Shown one piece after another: positions 22,102 to 31,603 of a DNA stretch of 64,000 nucleotides. Each line of letters begins with the position of its first letter. Position 1 is the stretch's first letter. The DNA is from Hyaloperonospora brassicae (lineage: Eukaryota > Oomycota > Peronosporomycetes > Peronosporales > Peronosporaceae): positions 186,001 through 250,000 of the forward strand of contig CANTFL010000136.1 of NCBI GenBank assembly GCA_947650285.1. The letters are read 5' to 3'. The notes beneath the pieces are model-generated. The model saw nothing but the letters and a program-made list of their open reading frames with translations, searched no databases and was not told the origin of the DNA. A program made the position numbers and the translations under genes.

Positions 22102-23340
22102 TTGCAGGCACAGGTCAACAACTCCATCATGAGATGTTCAGCGAACGTTGGGACGAACGGAAGTCGCGTTTTCCAGGAAATCACAAACGCACTGACAAAC
22201 TCTGTGGATGCGGTCGAGGGCCCCACTACCACAGCATCAGCCGTCGAGTTTGGGAACGAATGCCACATGTTGACGGAAAACGAGTGGCAGCGACTGCTTC
22301 GAGCGGGACTTCGACTGACTTCGACTGGCGATAAGAAGGAGCGGTACTGCTTTCAGGACGTTCCGGTGGGGAACGACGCGACTGTGCGTGTGCTGCGACA
22401 AGTACACGAGCACCAGTACGTACTTCAGGTGCAGAAGACATTGAAGAAGAGTTGGGCGAGCACCAAAGGGGAACGAGGTGCAACGTCGTTGCGAGCGAAG
22501 CGGGAGCGCTCGAGCTGCCAGTCGACTGCAGGGGGAACACCTCCACGATCAAAGAGTGCTGTCACTGTCCAGACGATATCTCCGGACGAGAAGAAGAACA
22601 AAAGGGGTCGAAACGGCGATGATGCAAAGTGTAGTGCTGACGAGATGGCTCCACCGACCAAGACACGCAGGATGAGCGGCACGAGGAGCAAGAAGTCGGC
22701 TCTTGATACGCAAAGAGAGTTGCAGGTCGAGACCGCCTGCTTGATCGTCCCGGGCAGCAGGAAATCTCAGCATCCGGAACGAGTTGGGATCGTCAGCAGT
22801 TTCTACGGCAGTAAAGCTCTAGCTCTATGCCCTCGATTCCTTGCTGTTGACGGGGACACGAATACTTTGCCTTTGATGTCAGGTGAATCGGGTGATGAAG
22901 ACGTTGCCACGTCAAGAGCTTGGAATGGAGTCCGCAGCGATCAAGACGCTAGCGCAAAGGATTCGACACAGTCGTCTATTCGACAGATGCACGATCGAAG
23001 TGGGCCGAGCACGCTTGCTATTCCGTTGCAGGACTTTCCACTTGCATCAGGCAATGATGCCAATGCGGATGACAGTGACGACTATGATCAGACCACGTGT
23101 GATGCTGGAAACCAAGCTCGTAACAATGCCGTGCAATTGACCAGGACAACGGATTCGTCCCATTTATTGTGGTCGGTCTGCAAGAATACGACGATGCAGG
23201 TCTGCAAGGCACTAAACAAGATGTGCAACTTGGCCTCTTCGGATAAGGCTCAAGACTCATCAGGTGTTGACTACGACTTGCTGTGGATCGAGGAAGACGG
23301 CCGACACCACTGGACAATGTTTGGCGAGCCGAGTAGGTGA
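22102..23340 (+). CDS. Hypothetical basic/acidic low-complexity protein (412 aa)
   Basis: An uninterrupted ORF with GC-rich coding-like composition, unlike the AT-rich repeats to its left. No known domain is recognised. Lys/Arg clusters (PDEKKNKRGRNGDD about residues 169-182, PPTKTRRMSGTRSKK about 193-207) look like nuclear localisation signals. A Ser/Asp-rich central part and a Trp/acid-rich end (YDLLWIEEDGRHHW) follow. TTATTGCAG ends at 22106, just after CTAAC, which looks like a 3' splice site overlapping the first codons. The true start may therefore be an upstream exon, and residue 1 is uncertain. No signal peptide or RxLR-type motif is visible, so I do not call it an effector. Confidence 0.6.
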   Translation: MQAQVNNSIMRCSANVGTNGSRVFQEITNALTNSVDAVEGPTTTASAVEFGNECHMLTENEWQRLLRAGLRLTSTGDKKERYCFQDVPVGNDATVRVLRQVHEHQYVLQVQKTLKKSWASTKGERGATSLRAKRERSSCQSTAGGTPPRSKSAVTVQTISPDEKKNKRGRNGDDAKCSADEMAPPTKTRRMSGTRSKKSALDTQRELQVETACLIVPGSRKSQHPERVGIVSSFYGSKALALCPRFLAVDGDTNTLPLMSGESGDEDVATSRAWNGVRSDQDASAKDSTQSSIRQMHDRSGPSTLAIPLQDFPLASGNDANADDSDDYDQTTCDAGNQARNNAVQLTRTTDSSHLLWSVCKNTTMQVCKALNKMCNLASSDKAQDSSGVDYDLLWIEEDGRHHWTMFGEPSR

Positions 23341-24138
23341 ACACAAGTGTGAGGCGCCGACGATACACATACTGATCGACTGTCGCACCCGGCGCCCACG
23401 CTGTCAAGCGAACTGAACCCGACATCACGGCCACTAAGCCATAAACGTTGTTGATTACTACTGTCTAGATTTCCGCTGACATTGATGACCGAGACCAGGC
23501 TGTGGCAGAACATGTTCGGACGATGAAGCTTGCTGTGCCCGAGACCTGACGAAGCGTGCATGTCATCCTGACAACTCGTACGACGCTGATCGATTTTTTG
23601 CCTTGCTGCCGCGAGGACAGGTCGCTACAATGATGGTGTTTGCAGCGTTCACTTCCTACCAGCATTTTTGCCTCGGTAGTAGCATACACGCTGCAATTGA
23701 GTTGCCATCAATCTTTGTCAACAAGTGGATGCTTTCTAGGCACTTCTGCTGTATACTGAGTAATATTTTGCCGATGTTATTCGATTGACGATCGTGTTCA
23801 GGTGGGGTCCTGACATTATCTACGGCTCCAATGTCAACTAATGGTGCGTTAGTAAACACGCGCCCGGAGCTACAATGACACTATGACTATCATGAGAGCC
23901 GCTTGGAGAAAGTGTCTCTGTTTGACAGGTCATTGCATTCCACACAAACCATTGATTCTTGCACTACGAACTTCAATCGACTTGTTGTCAGCACACTTAC
24001 TGTATCGTACGTGTCCAACGCACATGACAACTTGTAATCTTTGCATGTCCAAAGTATTCTCCTTTTCTTCCTCTTGCTTTGTGGTCATGCTGTTGCCACT
24101 ACTGATTCCGTGACCCATCGACAGCGATCAAGTCCAAA
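23341..24138. other. Intergenic, nothing recognised
   Basis: Short overlapping ORFs without motifs; no splice chain could be assembled. Confidence 0.4.
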
Positions 24139-24425
24139 CTAGGCAGGAAGTATTGCACTCGCGTATTGCCAGACACTTCCTAGTGATGATCGTATTTGTG
24201 CGTCACCTGTATACGCCTCCAACGGAACGGGGCCCTGCATGTCGGCAAAGAATGCTTCATTAACAATGTGTGCGTACACGCAGCCGGCATACGCTCGATG
24301 CGTTTCTCCCTCCTGATCACAAACCGAGTCAGTCGCTTGCATCATTTCTGTCGATATTGACTCTGGCCATTTCCGTGCGAACTTAGGCATCGATTTCCAA
24401 CAGCGTTTTCGTCCTGCATCCTGCG
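24139..24425 (-). CDS. Possible exon of an unrecognised protein
   Basis: The minus-strand reading DAGRKRCWKSMPKFARKW continues about 94 residues (TEMMQATDSVCDQEGETHRA, EAFFADMQGPVPLEAYTGDA) to a stop at 24139. Composition is protein-like, and a good acceptor (CACTTTTCGCAG) sits directly before it. I could not find a convincing first exon with matching phase; candidate starts lie near 24490-24565. No family is recognised. Confidence 0.35.
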
Positions 24426-24634
24426 AAAAGTGTTGTGCATCGGTAAATAGACAGAAGTATCGACACAGCAGTCACTCTCCCCCAACAACGTCACTCATAG
24501 CCATGTTCTTCAGTTCTATGGACCAAGAACAGACGCGTACAAAACAACGCTCAAGCTCGTTGCGCATGGCAGTCTATTGACCGAGTGTCCGCTCAACGCA
24601 AATGAAGTCGCGTGACCAGTTTTGCTTGGACACA

Positions 24635-25607
24635 CTATCTAAATCTCTTCCACTCGGCCTGAATACCCAGCAAACATATCGCCCCTCGCTTGTGCTCGCG
24701 CTTTGGCATCCGAGTCTGCGCACGACAAAACGAGCCTTCGTGTGAGTCCCACAACATCTGACACACCTCGTCAGGAATGACACGCGACCTACCGCTAGAG
24801 CTGTTGCCCTGGCCAGGGTGGAACGAGTAGTGTGGAGGGTTCGAGGGCGTCTGACGGGACGGTCGGCGCGGCGCAGGCGACGGCGGACGCACTGGCATCC
24901 GCTCAAACTCTCGGTCCAGCCCTTCAAACGGATGCGTAAAGTCACCACGGCCAAACAAACCGCCACCGAAAAAGTCTGCAGCAGTATAAAAACAAACAGC
25001 ACGTTACAAAGTGCTGTATGCAGCCAGACGACCCCCCCCACCTCGCCGTTCAATAGCAAGTACCTTCGAACGGACGCAGCATCTCCTGTCGAAGAAAGTC
25101 GAATGGACTCATCTGGGCCTCGAAGTCGTCGTCTCTGTATCCACCACAGCTCAACGTCAAATTCAATCTCCGATGACTCAACAGCCGCTACCACATCACC
25201 AAAAGTCCGTACCCCTGCTGAAACATTGTACCAAAGTCCTGCTCACGTCTGCCAACACGCCACCACCATCACAACCACTTGACCATTAGTACGAAACATT
25301 ATCCGCCAATGAGACCCCACCCAACTGCCTCGACGCACCCGTCGCGCGTGTCCATCCGTTCTCGATTGAAAAAGTCCCCAGCAATCGCTGCGTCGCCATG
25401 TTCGTCTTCGGCGATCTCTTTCCGGTTCGAGATCAGTTCTTTGCGCGCGTTTGGACACTGACGGAAGATCTTCTTCACGATTTCGCACTTGCTGTCGCCG
25501 TTCGTGGACCTGCAGGACTGGGACAGCGCAGTCGAGTAGAAACAGTTGGGGTTGGCCTCGCGGTCCTTCTGGATCAACTCGTGCTCCTCGTCGCTAAGTG
25601 TTGGCAT
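24635..25607 (-). CDS. Twin-CX9C (CHCH-like) protein, four exons, about 238 aa
   Basis: Proposed exons on the minus strand: 25607-25339, 25248-25213, 25134-25064 and 24975-24635. All have GT donors (GTGCGT, GTACGG, GTACTT) and CAG acceptors, and phases match (269+36+71+341 = 717 nt). Near the N-terminus lie CFYSTALSQSC and CEIVKKIFRQC, two CX9C pairs (about residues 22-54). This is the signature of small intermembrane-space proteins that fold through the Mia40 disulfide relay. The rest reads FGTMFQQG, MSPFDFLRQEMLRPFEDFF, then a Gly-rich turn and a Pro/Arg-rich tail. The C-terminal part does not match a CX9C protein I know, so the specific role is open. Mitochondrial location is inferred from the motif; there is no classical presequence, as expected for Mia40 substrates. 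Confidence 0.6.
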
Positions 25608-25620
25608 GTTGAGCTCCGAC

Positions 25621-25633
25621 TGCTGCTGCTGCT

Positions 25634-25664
<31 letters not shown>
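25621..25664 (+). repeat. CTG/CT microsatellite
   Basis: A short CTG run passes into a long (CT)n run, directly 5' of the start of the twin-CX9C gene on the minus strand, where it would be a GA-rich promoter or 5'UTR tract. Confidence 0.85.
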
Positions 25665-25666
<2 letters not shown>

Positions 25667-26334
25667 ATCTCTATCTCTCGCGCTCAGTTCCGATTTCCAG
25701 ACGCCCACTCTTCACAAATGGGTACACGTAGGACAAGTGGTGCACACCACTGACGCGTCTCTTTTTGTTCTGAGCAGACGAGACGTGCTGAATGTGGGTT
25801 CGCACACAGTCTGTCTGCTGTGGCACTGTCCCGTCTGAGGAATAGTGGACGCAGAATATTCTTCTGCGACATGCGCAAGAGGTAGTACATAACGGTACAC
25901 GAGACTGAACGACGCCGAACAGACGGTCTAAATACGGCATAAATGTGTAGCTGAGCAGCAAAATGGATCTGCGCTTTTGACCAAAACAGTTGCCACGCGA
26001 TCATCGACGCAGCAAAGCGCCGGCAGTAGATGGACGAGAAGACCTCTCGATGTCGTGCAAGAGCAGAGCATCGAATGGAACGTGATGAATATCCACAATG
26101 TTAGTATGTACTACCGGATAGAAGGAGTCACGCCGGTCGCTTCGACTGTTCCATGATGGTCTTCGTCAGCCTCGATGCAAATTCCTTGTGTAGATATATC
26201 GACTTCCGCATTTGCATTCACACCCGGCGCCTCACAAGTGTTCGCGCGATAAGGCGCGTACGTTGTTGACCAAAAGCTGTTCGATAGCTTGTCGGGATTG
26301 TGCGTCATCGCTCGTCCCATTGTTGCCTGCTATG
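25665..26334. other. Intergenic, nothing recognised
   Basis: No motif-bearing ORF. It may hold the 3'UTR of the small gene at 26335-26820 and the promoter of the twin-CX9C gene. Confidence 0.4.
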
Positions 26335-26820
26335 CTAATTGTGTGAGTCCCACTCAATCGCAAGGTTGACTGCACCAGCCACTTGCTGCAACAGGGCTGG
26401 CAACTTCTTGCTCGATGAACTGCACAAGTCAAAAGCGCCATATTGCGTAGCCTTGCAAGGTACACGACCTATGGACATCGTCTATGTGGTAGCGCTTGAC
26501 TGTACGAGTCTGGAATGCCGACGTGAGTGCAATAACGACAAGAACGATGGGCCACCGAAAGCCGTTACGTAAGAAAGTCAGGCGGGTCAGCCTTTCTAAT
26601 CTTGCGACACTTGCGATGCTGCAATCCGACTCTGTCTTCCTCAGTGCATTCGACGGCACAACGACATCAGAACGAACGTCACTTACGTAGTTATCAGAGA
26701 GCACAAACGAGCAAAAAGGATACCGAAAGATCGATGTCGCTTGGCTTTATCTCGCGGCAGTCTGTCATTTCGACCGCATGATTGCCATGCGTTCTTCTGC
26801 TGATCGTGTGACGGCTTCAT
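26335..26820 (-). CDS. Possible small single-pass membrane protein, three exons, 122 aa
   Basis: Proposed exons on the minus strand: 26820-26687 (ATG at 26820), 26618-26469 and 26419-26335. Donors are GTAAGT and GTCGTG, acceptors TTGCAG and GTGCAG, and phases are consistent. The product reads MKPSHDQQKNAWQSCGR..., LFARLCSLITTIASVARLER, a hydrophobic stretch RWPIVLVVIALTSAF (about residues 67-81) that could span a membrane, then KKLPALLQQVAGAVNLAIEW to the stop. Short size and one membrane segment recall mitochondrial or ER assembly factors, but I do not recognise a family. The splice chain was found by eye and the gene could be spurious. Confidence 0.35.
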
Positions 26821-27340
26821 GCCTGCAATATGTCATTGTTGCACCATTGTTGTAGCAGAAAGGGGCAGGCTTACGCAGACAGGGTCACTTAACGTTTCGA
26901 CGCGTTAATGCTTCCTCGCATACCGGCAATGCAGAAGAGTGTCGAATTGATAGAAGAACGTGATCAGCGTCTAGTATCGCGCATTCCCACTGCAAGATAT
27001 TTGGATTACACAACACGGAGAATCGGGTTCGAGATAGCTGTGCATCAGTCAGTCAGCGAAATCTGATCGTCGTGGGTGGCGACGATGACATTGGGAAGAA
27101 CCTCTCGTAAAATGCAGTAAGACGTACCATCAATCAATCGGGTGGTCCGAAAAAGGAACAGCATTTCCGTTTGTAATTTGTAAGCAGGACATTGCTCACC
27201 GCCAGGTATATTCAGCGAGAAACTGCTGGTCCTGTCAGCACTACGTGACGGTCACCACGTCTCTACCGATGACCAAATTACCTCACCATGCCGCGACGCT
27301 CTAAGCTGTCAAGCAGCTGCTGCAAACAGAATCAATCTGC
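26821..27340. other. Intergenic, nothing recognised
   Basis: No ORF with recognisable content; contains the 3' end region of the kinase gene to the right. Confidence 0.4.
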
Positions 27341-28483
27341 TCACTTGAGCTCCGAGTCGCCGGTGAGGCATTTCATGTAAATATACGTTTCCACGCCGTG
27401 CCCTTCCATGGGCATGATCGCCAGCTCGCCACCAAAGTACTTGGCGTACAGCTGAGCAATGCGCAGACCAAATGAGTCCGAAAAGTCCAGCCCCATCGCA
27501 CGCCCTTCGAGCGCCTCTGCTACCGGGTCGTATCCGTTCGGAGACGGAGACGTCGCTGCTTGGTAGTAGCTCGACAGCGCATTGGCTTCCTTCCGGGTCA
27601 TACCTCCACCCAAATCGGACACTTTGATGCACATGCCGTGGGGTCCGCCCGAGATGAGCACGTTGACCGGCGGCGGCGAGTCGGCCCCTGTCCGTTTAGC
27701 CGCCGCGACACTATTCAGCACTGCGTTCTTCAGCACTTCGGTCAAAATGATCGCAACGTGCTCCGAAATGTAGCGATACGTGGCCTGCTCGTCGCCACTT
27801 ACAACAATTGCAGGCATCTGCTCGCCATCGAGGCTCTCCTGCCACAACGAGCGCACCTTGTGTGCAATCTCCCGAGCAATCTGCACGGGCGAGCACTCAT
27901 TATGGACAATGCCCGTGAATCCCGGCCTCGGCGTCTGTGCTGCAACATGCTGGTCGACGAGCATGCGGATGCCAATGCGCGAGTTGTAGAAATTGTCCAG
28001 CGACTCGCGCAGCCCTTGGGGCTCGTACTCGAGCGCCCGCACGGCTTCAGCAATGTTGCCATGCATCGTGGCGTGCTTCTTCCTGATCTTGACGTGGAGC
28101 GCCATAAAGTCTCTCTCGCCCGAGAGGTTGGCCGGGAACGGGCAGCTCAGTAGCTGGTCAAAGCTGCTCAGGAGCTGTTCGCGCAGAGACACAATGGGCG
28201 TTGCCTGTGGCAGCTCGTCCGGCAGGTTCTCCAGGTCGACAATGCGGCGTGAAAGACGGATTGGCACTTCGCGGTGCAGCAGCTGCGCCGACGTGACAAT
28301 CGCTGGCGCATTCGCCTCGCGCCACTTGTCCAGCGCGCGTGTGTCGTTCTGGAGGGTGGCGACGACGGCGGGACTGGCTGCAGGGCCGCGCTTGAGCAGC
28401 TCCTGGAGGGTGATGGCGGGCAGCGGGACGTGGTGCAGGCGGTACACTTCGGCCAGCACTTTTGCGCCCAACGACGTCGTCAT
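27341..28483 (-). CDS. Mitochondrial-type protein kinase (BCKDK/PDK family), 380 aa
   Basis: The family phosphorylates the E1 subunit of the branched-chain 2-oxoacid or pyruvate dehydrogenase complex. Seen in order: a four-helix N-terminal domain (about residues 20-180) with KKHATMHGNIAEAV (136-149) and the family hallmark IGIRMLVDQHV (170-180). A GHKL ATPase domain follows: N-box EHVAIILTEVLKNAV with E249 and N253, G1 box SDLGGGM (289-295) with D290, and SFGLRIAQLYAKYFGG (337-352) ending EGHGVETYIYM. In the G2 loop the usual G-x-G-L-P reads S-F-G-L-R, so the conserved Pro is Arg. The C-terminal DW motif of typical PDKs is absent. Length matches the family. The N-terminus is only weakly presequence-like. 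It is a single exon starting at an ATG. BCKDK versus PDK cannot be decided from the sequence. Confidence 0.9.
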   Translation of the reverse strand: MTTSLGAKVLAEVYRLHHVPLPAITLQELLKRGPAASPAVVATLQNDTRALDKWREANAPAIVTSAQLLHREVPIRLSRRIVDLENLPDELPQATPIVSLREQLLSSFDQLLSCPFPANLSGERDFMALHVKIRKKHATMHGNIAEAVRALEYEPQGLRESLDNFYNSRIGIRMLVDQHVAAQTPRPGFTGIVHNECSPVQIAREIAHKVRSLWQESLDGEQMPAIVVSGDEQATYRYISEHVAIILTEVLKNAVLNSVAAAKRTGADSPPPVNVLISGGPHGMCIKVSDLGGGMTRKEANALSSYYQAATSPSPNGYDPVAEALEGRAMGLDFSDSFGLRIAQLYAKYFGGELAIMPMEGHGVETYIYMKCLTGDSELK

Positions 28484-30285
28484 ACTTGAGATGTGGGGGG
28501 GCAGCAGCAGCAGTAGACACGACGGAGGATGGAGGAGAGAGTCCTGGACGAATGAGTGGTGTAGCCACTTGCTGGGCTCGGGCCGACTGCGGGTTGCGTG
28601 TCACTTGGGTACACAATTATTTGGGGGGTGGAGAGTGACGCGCACGTGGTGCAGCCAATCAGAGAGCTCCATCGACGAGGCAGATGGATGGACGGGATGG
28701 ATGGATGGATGGGATGGACCGACTGTACTCGACCGTTGGCCGGTTTTCGCACCATACTCAGCGCGAATGAAGTGCACGACGCGACACAAAAGTGCGCCAA
28801 TTCCACACACGCTCTGTTCGAGCCATCAGCTGCTACAGTTCCCACTGGTCGACAATATGGGAAAATATACGCACAGTACTTCTCGTAACGACATTTTCTC
28901 AAAGCTCTGACGACAGCGCTGTGGTGCAAAGCGATCGCTCTCCTCTCATGTGCCGACACCTGACAGACACTTCCAACACGAACGGGTCATCAACGCCGTT
29001 GATGTCGTCTTCATACGTCGCTCACAGCGTCAGAAATCGACTGTCCACGTCGACCGCTCTCCCGTCCTCTGTCTCTACCGCCCCAACGTCGTCACCGGGT
29101 GCTCGTTGAGAGCCAGTGCTCGAGACGCGACATGTAGAATCGAAGCTGTTGTGGACGGGCCTTTGGTCCGCACCTCCAGCGCGTGAGCCCAATCTGCTGC
29201 CGCCGGTCTGTAGACGGACACGCAGCAGCGCAATCATATTCAGTCCTTCTTCCTTCCCGTGTCGAGCGCACTGAGCTCAAAATCCAGCGGTCCATTGTAG
29301 CCATGGAAGCTGCTGCGGCTGCTGCTGATCGTGTGTGAGGGCGCTGCAAGCGTTTGGACATGCGCCCTGTTCTTACACATATGCTGCTTGTGCTTGCGCG
29401 TGCATGGACGAATTGCCCCGTTACGTCACGTCGTCAGGGCAAAGGCGCACGGGTTCTCCGCCACTTCAACGAGAAAAAAAATCCAGTCGCCTAAGGGCCG
29501 AGTGCCGTCGAAACGGACGTAGAAGAGAGACGACCGCTCGATCGCAGCGCAGTGCGAAAGGCGTTTCTTTCTGCTCTTTCAACCACTTTTAATCGACTGA
29601 CCTGCCCGGACGACGCGCGGTGGAGTGAATGGCTACACTCTCGTTGCGCGATTGAAGGGCAGCAGCGTGTAGTAAGGACGGCGCGCGTTGCGACGACCGA
29701 CAGCGAATACCGTATGGAAAAGGGGAAAAGGGGAGGGGAGGGCGTAATCCCTGTGGCATCCGATAGGAGCAGCTGATGGGTTTTGGAAGGATACGGTAAA
29801 CCACAGGTCGATATGGACCCAGTGCGTATGCGCATCGAAACAGTCGAATCAAGACGGTTGACGAAGGGTATCAGATCTGAGAAGCACCGCAGCGACTGTC
29901 GTCTGTCAAACGCCATCAACAACAGCGATCGTACCCCTAGTCAGCGCGACTCACAATCAAACAGCAGACGGACCGCTCACGACGAGAGAGAGAAGACGGC
30001 GAGCGCTCGTTCACTCGACAACAAGAGCGACTGCACGCGAGTCTCCGAGGAGGTACGTCGCTAAGTACCGCACGTCAGCGGTGCCAAGTGGTGGTTTGCT
30101 GGCCGCGGACACTCACTCGTTGTTGTTTGTATGCGCTTTGTCGACATGCAGCTCTCACTGACTGATCCCAGCAGCGTCTTCTTTGCGCTTGCTACGCGGC
30201 TACCCACGCAACGAGCTGCTTCAAGAGCCTCTTCGCTCGCTCGCTTGCTCTTCTCTCTCTTTTTCTGTCTCTCTCTTAGGTGACA
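28484..30285. other. 1.8-kb divergent intergenic region
   Basis: This lies between the minus-strand kinase and the plus-strand sphingolipid synthase. It holds a GGAT microsatellite (28683-28718) and, at 30052-30279, a probable 5' intron of the synthase gene (donor GAG/GTACGT, acceptor CTCTCTTAG). The exon before that intron is open in frame back to an ATG at about 29813 and would add about 80 charged residues; I favour 5'UTR. No other gene is seen. Confidence 0.5.
28683..28718 (+). repeat. (GGAT)n microsatellite
   Basis: GATGGATGGACGGGATGG followed by further GGAT units, in the promoter-side region of the kinase gene. Confidence 0.85.
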
Positions 30286-31326
30286 ATGGGTCGGCAGTGG
30301 CAGCTCCGGAACAAGGAGAGCTTCATCAACTATGTCAAGATTGAGCTGCAGCTGCTGAAGCAGGAGTGGAAGATCCTCCTGCCGTGCACCATCATGCAGT
30401 ACCTCCACGCCATCTTCCACAACCTGGCCTATTACATCCAGGGCAACGAGCTGGCCATCGAGCAGCGCTTCACGCTCTACGATCTCGGCTTTGAGCTCTT
30501 GCCGGAAATCCACGGCTTTGCAGCGTCGCTCTCGGACATTCTCGTGTTCGCCGTGATCTTTGCCCCCGCCATTTTCCTCGTGCTGACGATCCCCTTTGCC
30601 AAGCAAGAGCCCGGTCGCCCGCGCTACCTCGTGATCGTGCTCAAGCGCTGTCTCATGCAGCTCAGCATCTGTCTGGTTCTTCGCATTCTGTCGTTCCTCG
30701 CGACGGCTCTCCCATCTCCTGCGGACCACTGCGAGCTCAAGTTTAACGACGCGTGCATGCAGGCGAACCCGGACAACCCGATCCCGTGTGTCGTGCCGAA
30801 CCCGAACTTCAAACCGCCCGGCACGGACCAGTTGCTGACCCGCATCGACTCGCTCAACGGGTGCGGCGACCTGATGTTCAGCTCGCACACGATCTACACC
30901 GTGTCGCTCATTTTGACCATGTGGAAGTACTGGCTCAACAAGTACGGGCTCGCCCTCATGGTCTCGATACAGATTGTGATTGCGTTCTTGATCGTGGCCT
31001 CACGGAAGCACTACACGCTGGACGTGTACTCTGCGCTGTACATTGTGCCTCTGATCTGGTTTACGCTCGAGGCGTACTATAAGGACATTAACCACAAGGA
31101 CTCGGAGGTCACGGTCAAGACCATCTACGACTTTTACGGAGTGGACGTGTCGAGCGACGCGGACGACGGCGCAGTGCCGCTGTACCCGACCGAAGGCACT
31201 CCGAACTCGACGGCGCCGCTGAACCCGTCGGTCCACGTGACGATGACAGAGGACGAGAGCACGAACGGCGAGCGATCTGACCCGGACCACACGACCACGA
31301 GCTTCCAGCGCAAGAATTCGCTGTAG
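30286..31326 (+). CDS. Sphingolipid (IPC/sphingomyelin-type) synthase, 346 aa
   Basis: A multi-pass membrane enzyme of the PAP2_C family, which moves a phospho-headgroup onto ceramide in the Golgi or plasma membrane. Seen: about six hydrophobic segments (for example ILVFAVIFAPAIFLVL 85-100, GLALMVSIQIVIAFLIV 221-237) and the family motifs LRILSFLATALPSPADHC (132-149), CGDLMFSSHT (193-202) and KHYTLDVYSALY (241-252). These supply the catalytic His201, His242 and Asp246 of the lipid phosphotransferase triad. The C-terminal 80 residues are polar and acidic (cytosolic tail). The start is the ATG seven bases after a probable 3' splice site at 30279. A start at about 29813 with an extra exon cannot be excluded. 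Headgroup specificity (inositol-phosphate, choline or ethanolamine) cannot be told from sequence; in non-animal lineages inositol-phosphoceramide is usual. Confidence 0.88.
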   Translation: MGRQWQLRNKESFINYVKIELQLLKQEWKILLPCTIMQYLHAIFHNLAYYIQGNELAIEQRFTLYDLGFELLPEIHGFAASLSDILVFAVIFAPAIFLVLTIPFAKQEPGRPRYLVIVLKRCLMQLSICLVLRILSFLATALPSPADHCELKFNDACMQANPDNPIPCVVPNPNFKPPGTDQLLTRIDSLNGCGDLMFSSHTIYTVSLILTMWKYWLNKYGLALMVSIQIVIAFLIVASRKHYTLDVYSALYIVPLIWFTLEAYYKDINHKDSEVTVKTIYDFYGVDVSSDADDGAVPLYPTEGTPNSTAPLNPSVHVTMTEDESTNGERSDPDHTTTSFQRKNSL

Positions 31327-31603
31327 GGGGGGGTCGATGGACGACTCGCTGTTTTCTGCCCACGTACGTCGTGCCTGTGGCCACTTCGTGGCGCTTGTGT
31401 GGCCCGAGTGCACATATTGCCGCAGCTTATATTCGGGTAAGCTCACGACGGCCACTGTTCGCTCTTGTCGTGACTAATAGATTAACGCTTTAAGACCTTT
31501 GTATGACCGCTGCACTGGTGTTCCCGCCTGCACTGTTGTTCCCATGAAAGTCTCGACCCGTCACTGAGGGGCCGCTACCAACGACACGTCGTACGGTACG
31601 CTG

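Noticed and set aside
22102..23340. Possible RxLR or Crinkler effector next to a repeat block
   Set aside because: No signal peptide, RxLR, EER or LxLFLAK text is visible near the N-terminus.
27560..28910. Long plus-strand ORFs of 197 and 305 codons opposite the kinase gene
   Set aside because: They mirror the high-GC kinase coding strand and contain no motif; they are shadows.
29783..30064. First coding exon of the sphingolipid synthase
   Set aside because: It joins in frame through a good donor and acceptor, but the text is charged low complexity unlike the family's N-terminus; a 5'UTR intron is simpler. Kept as an alternative only.
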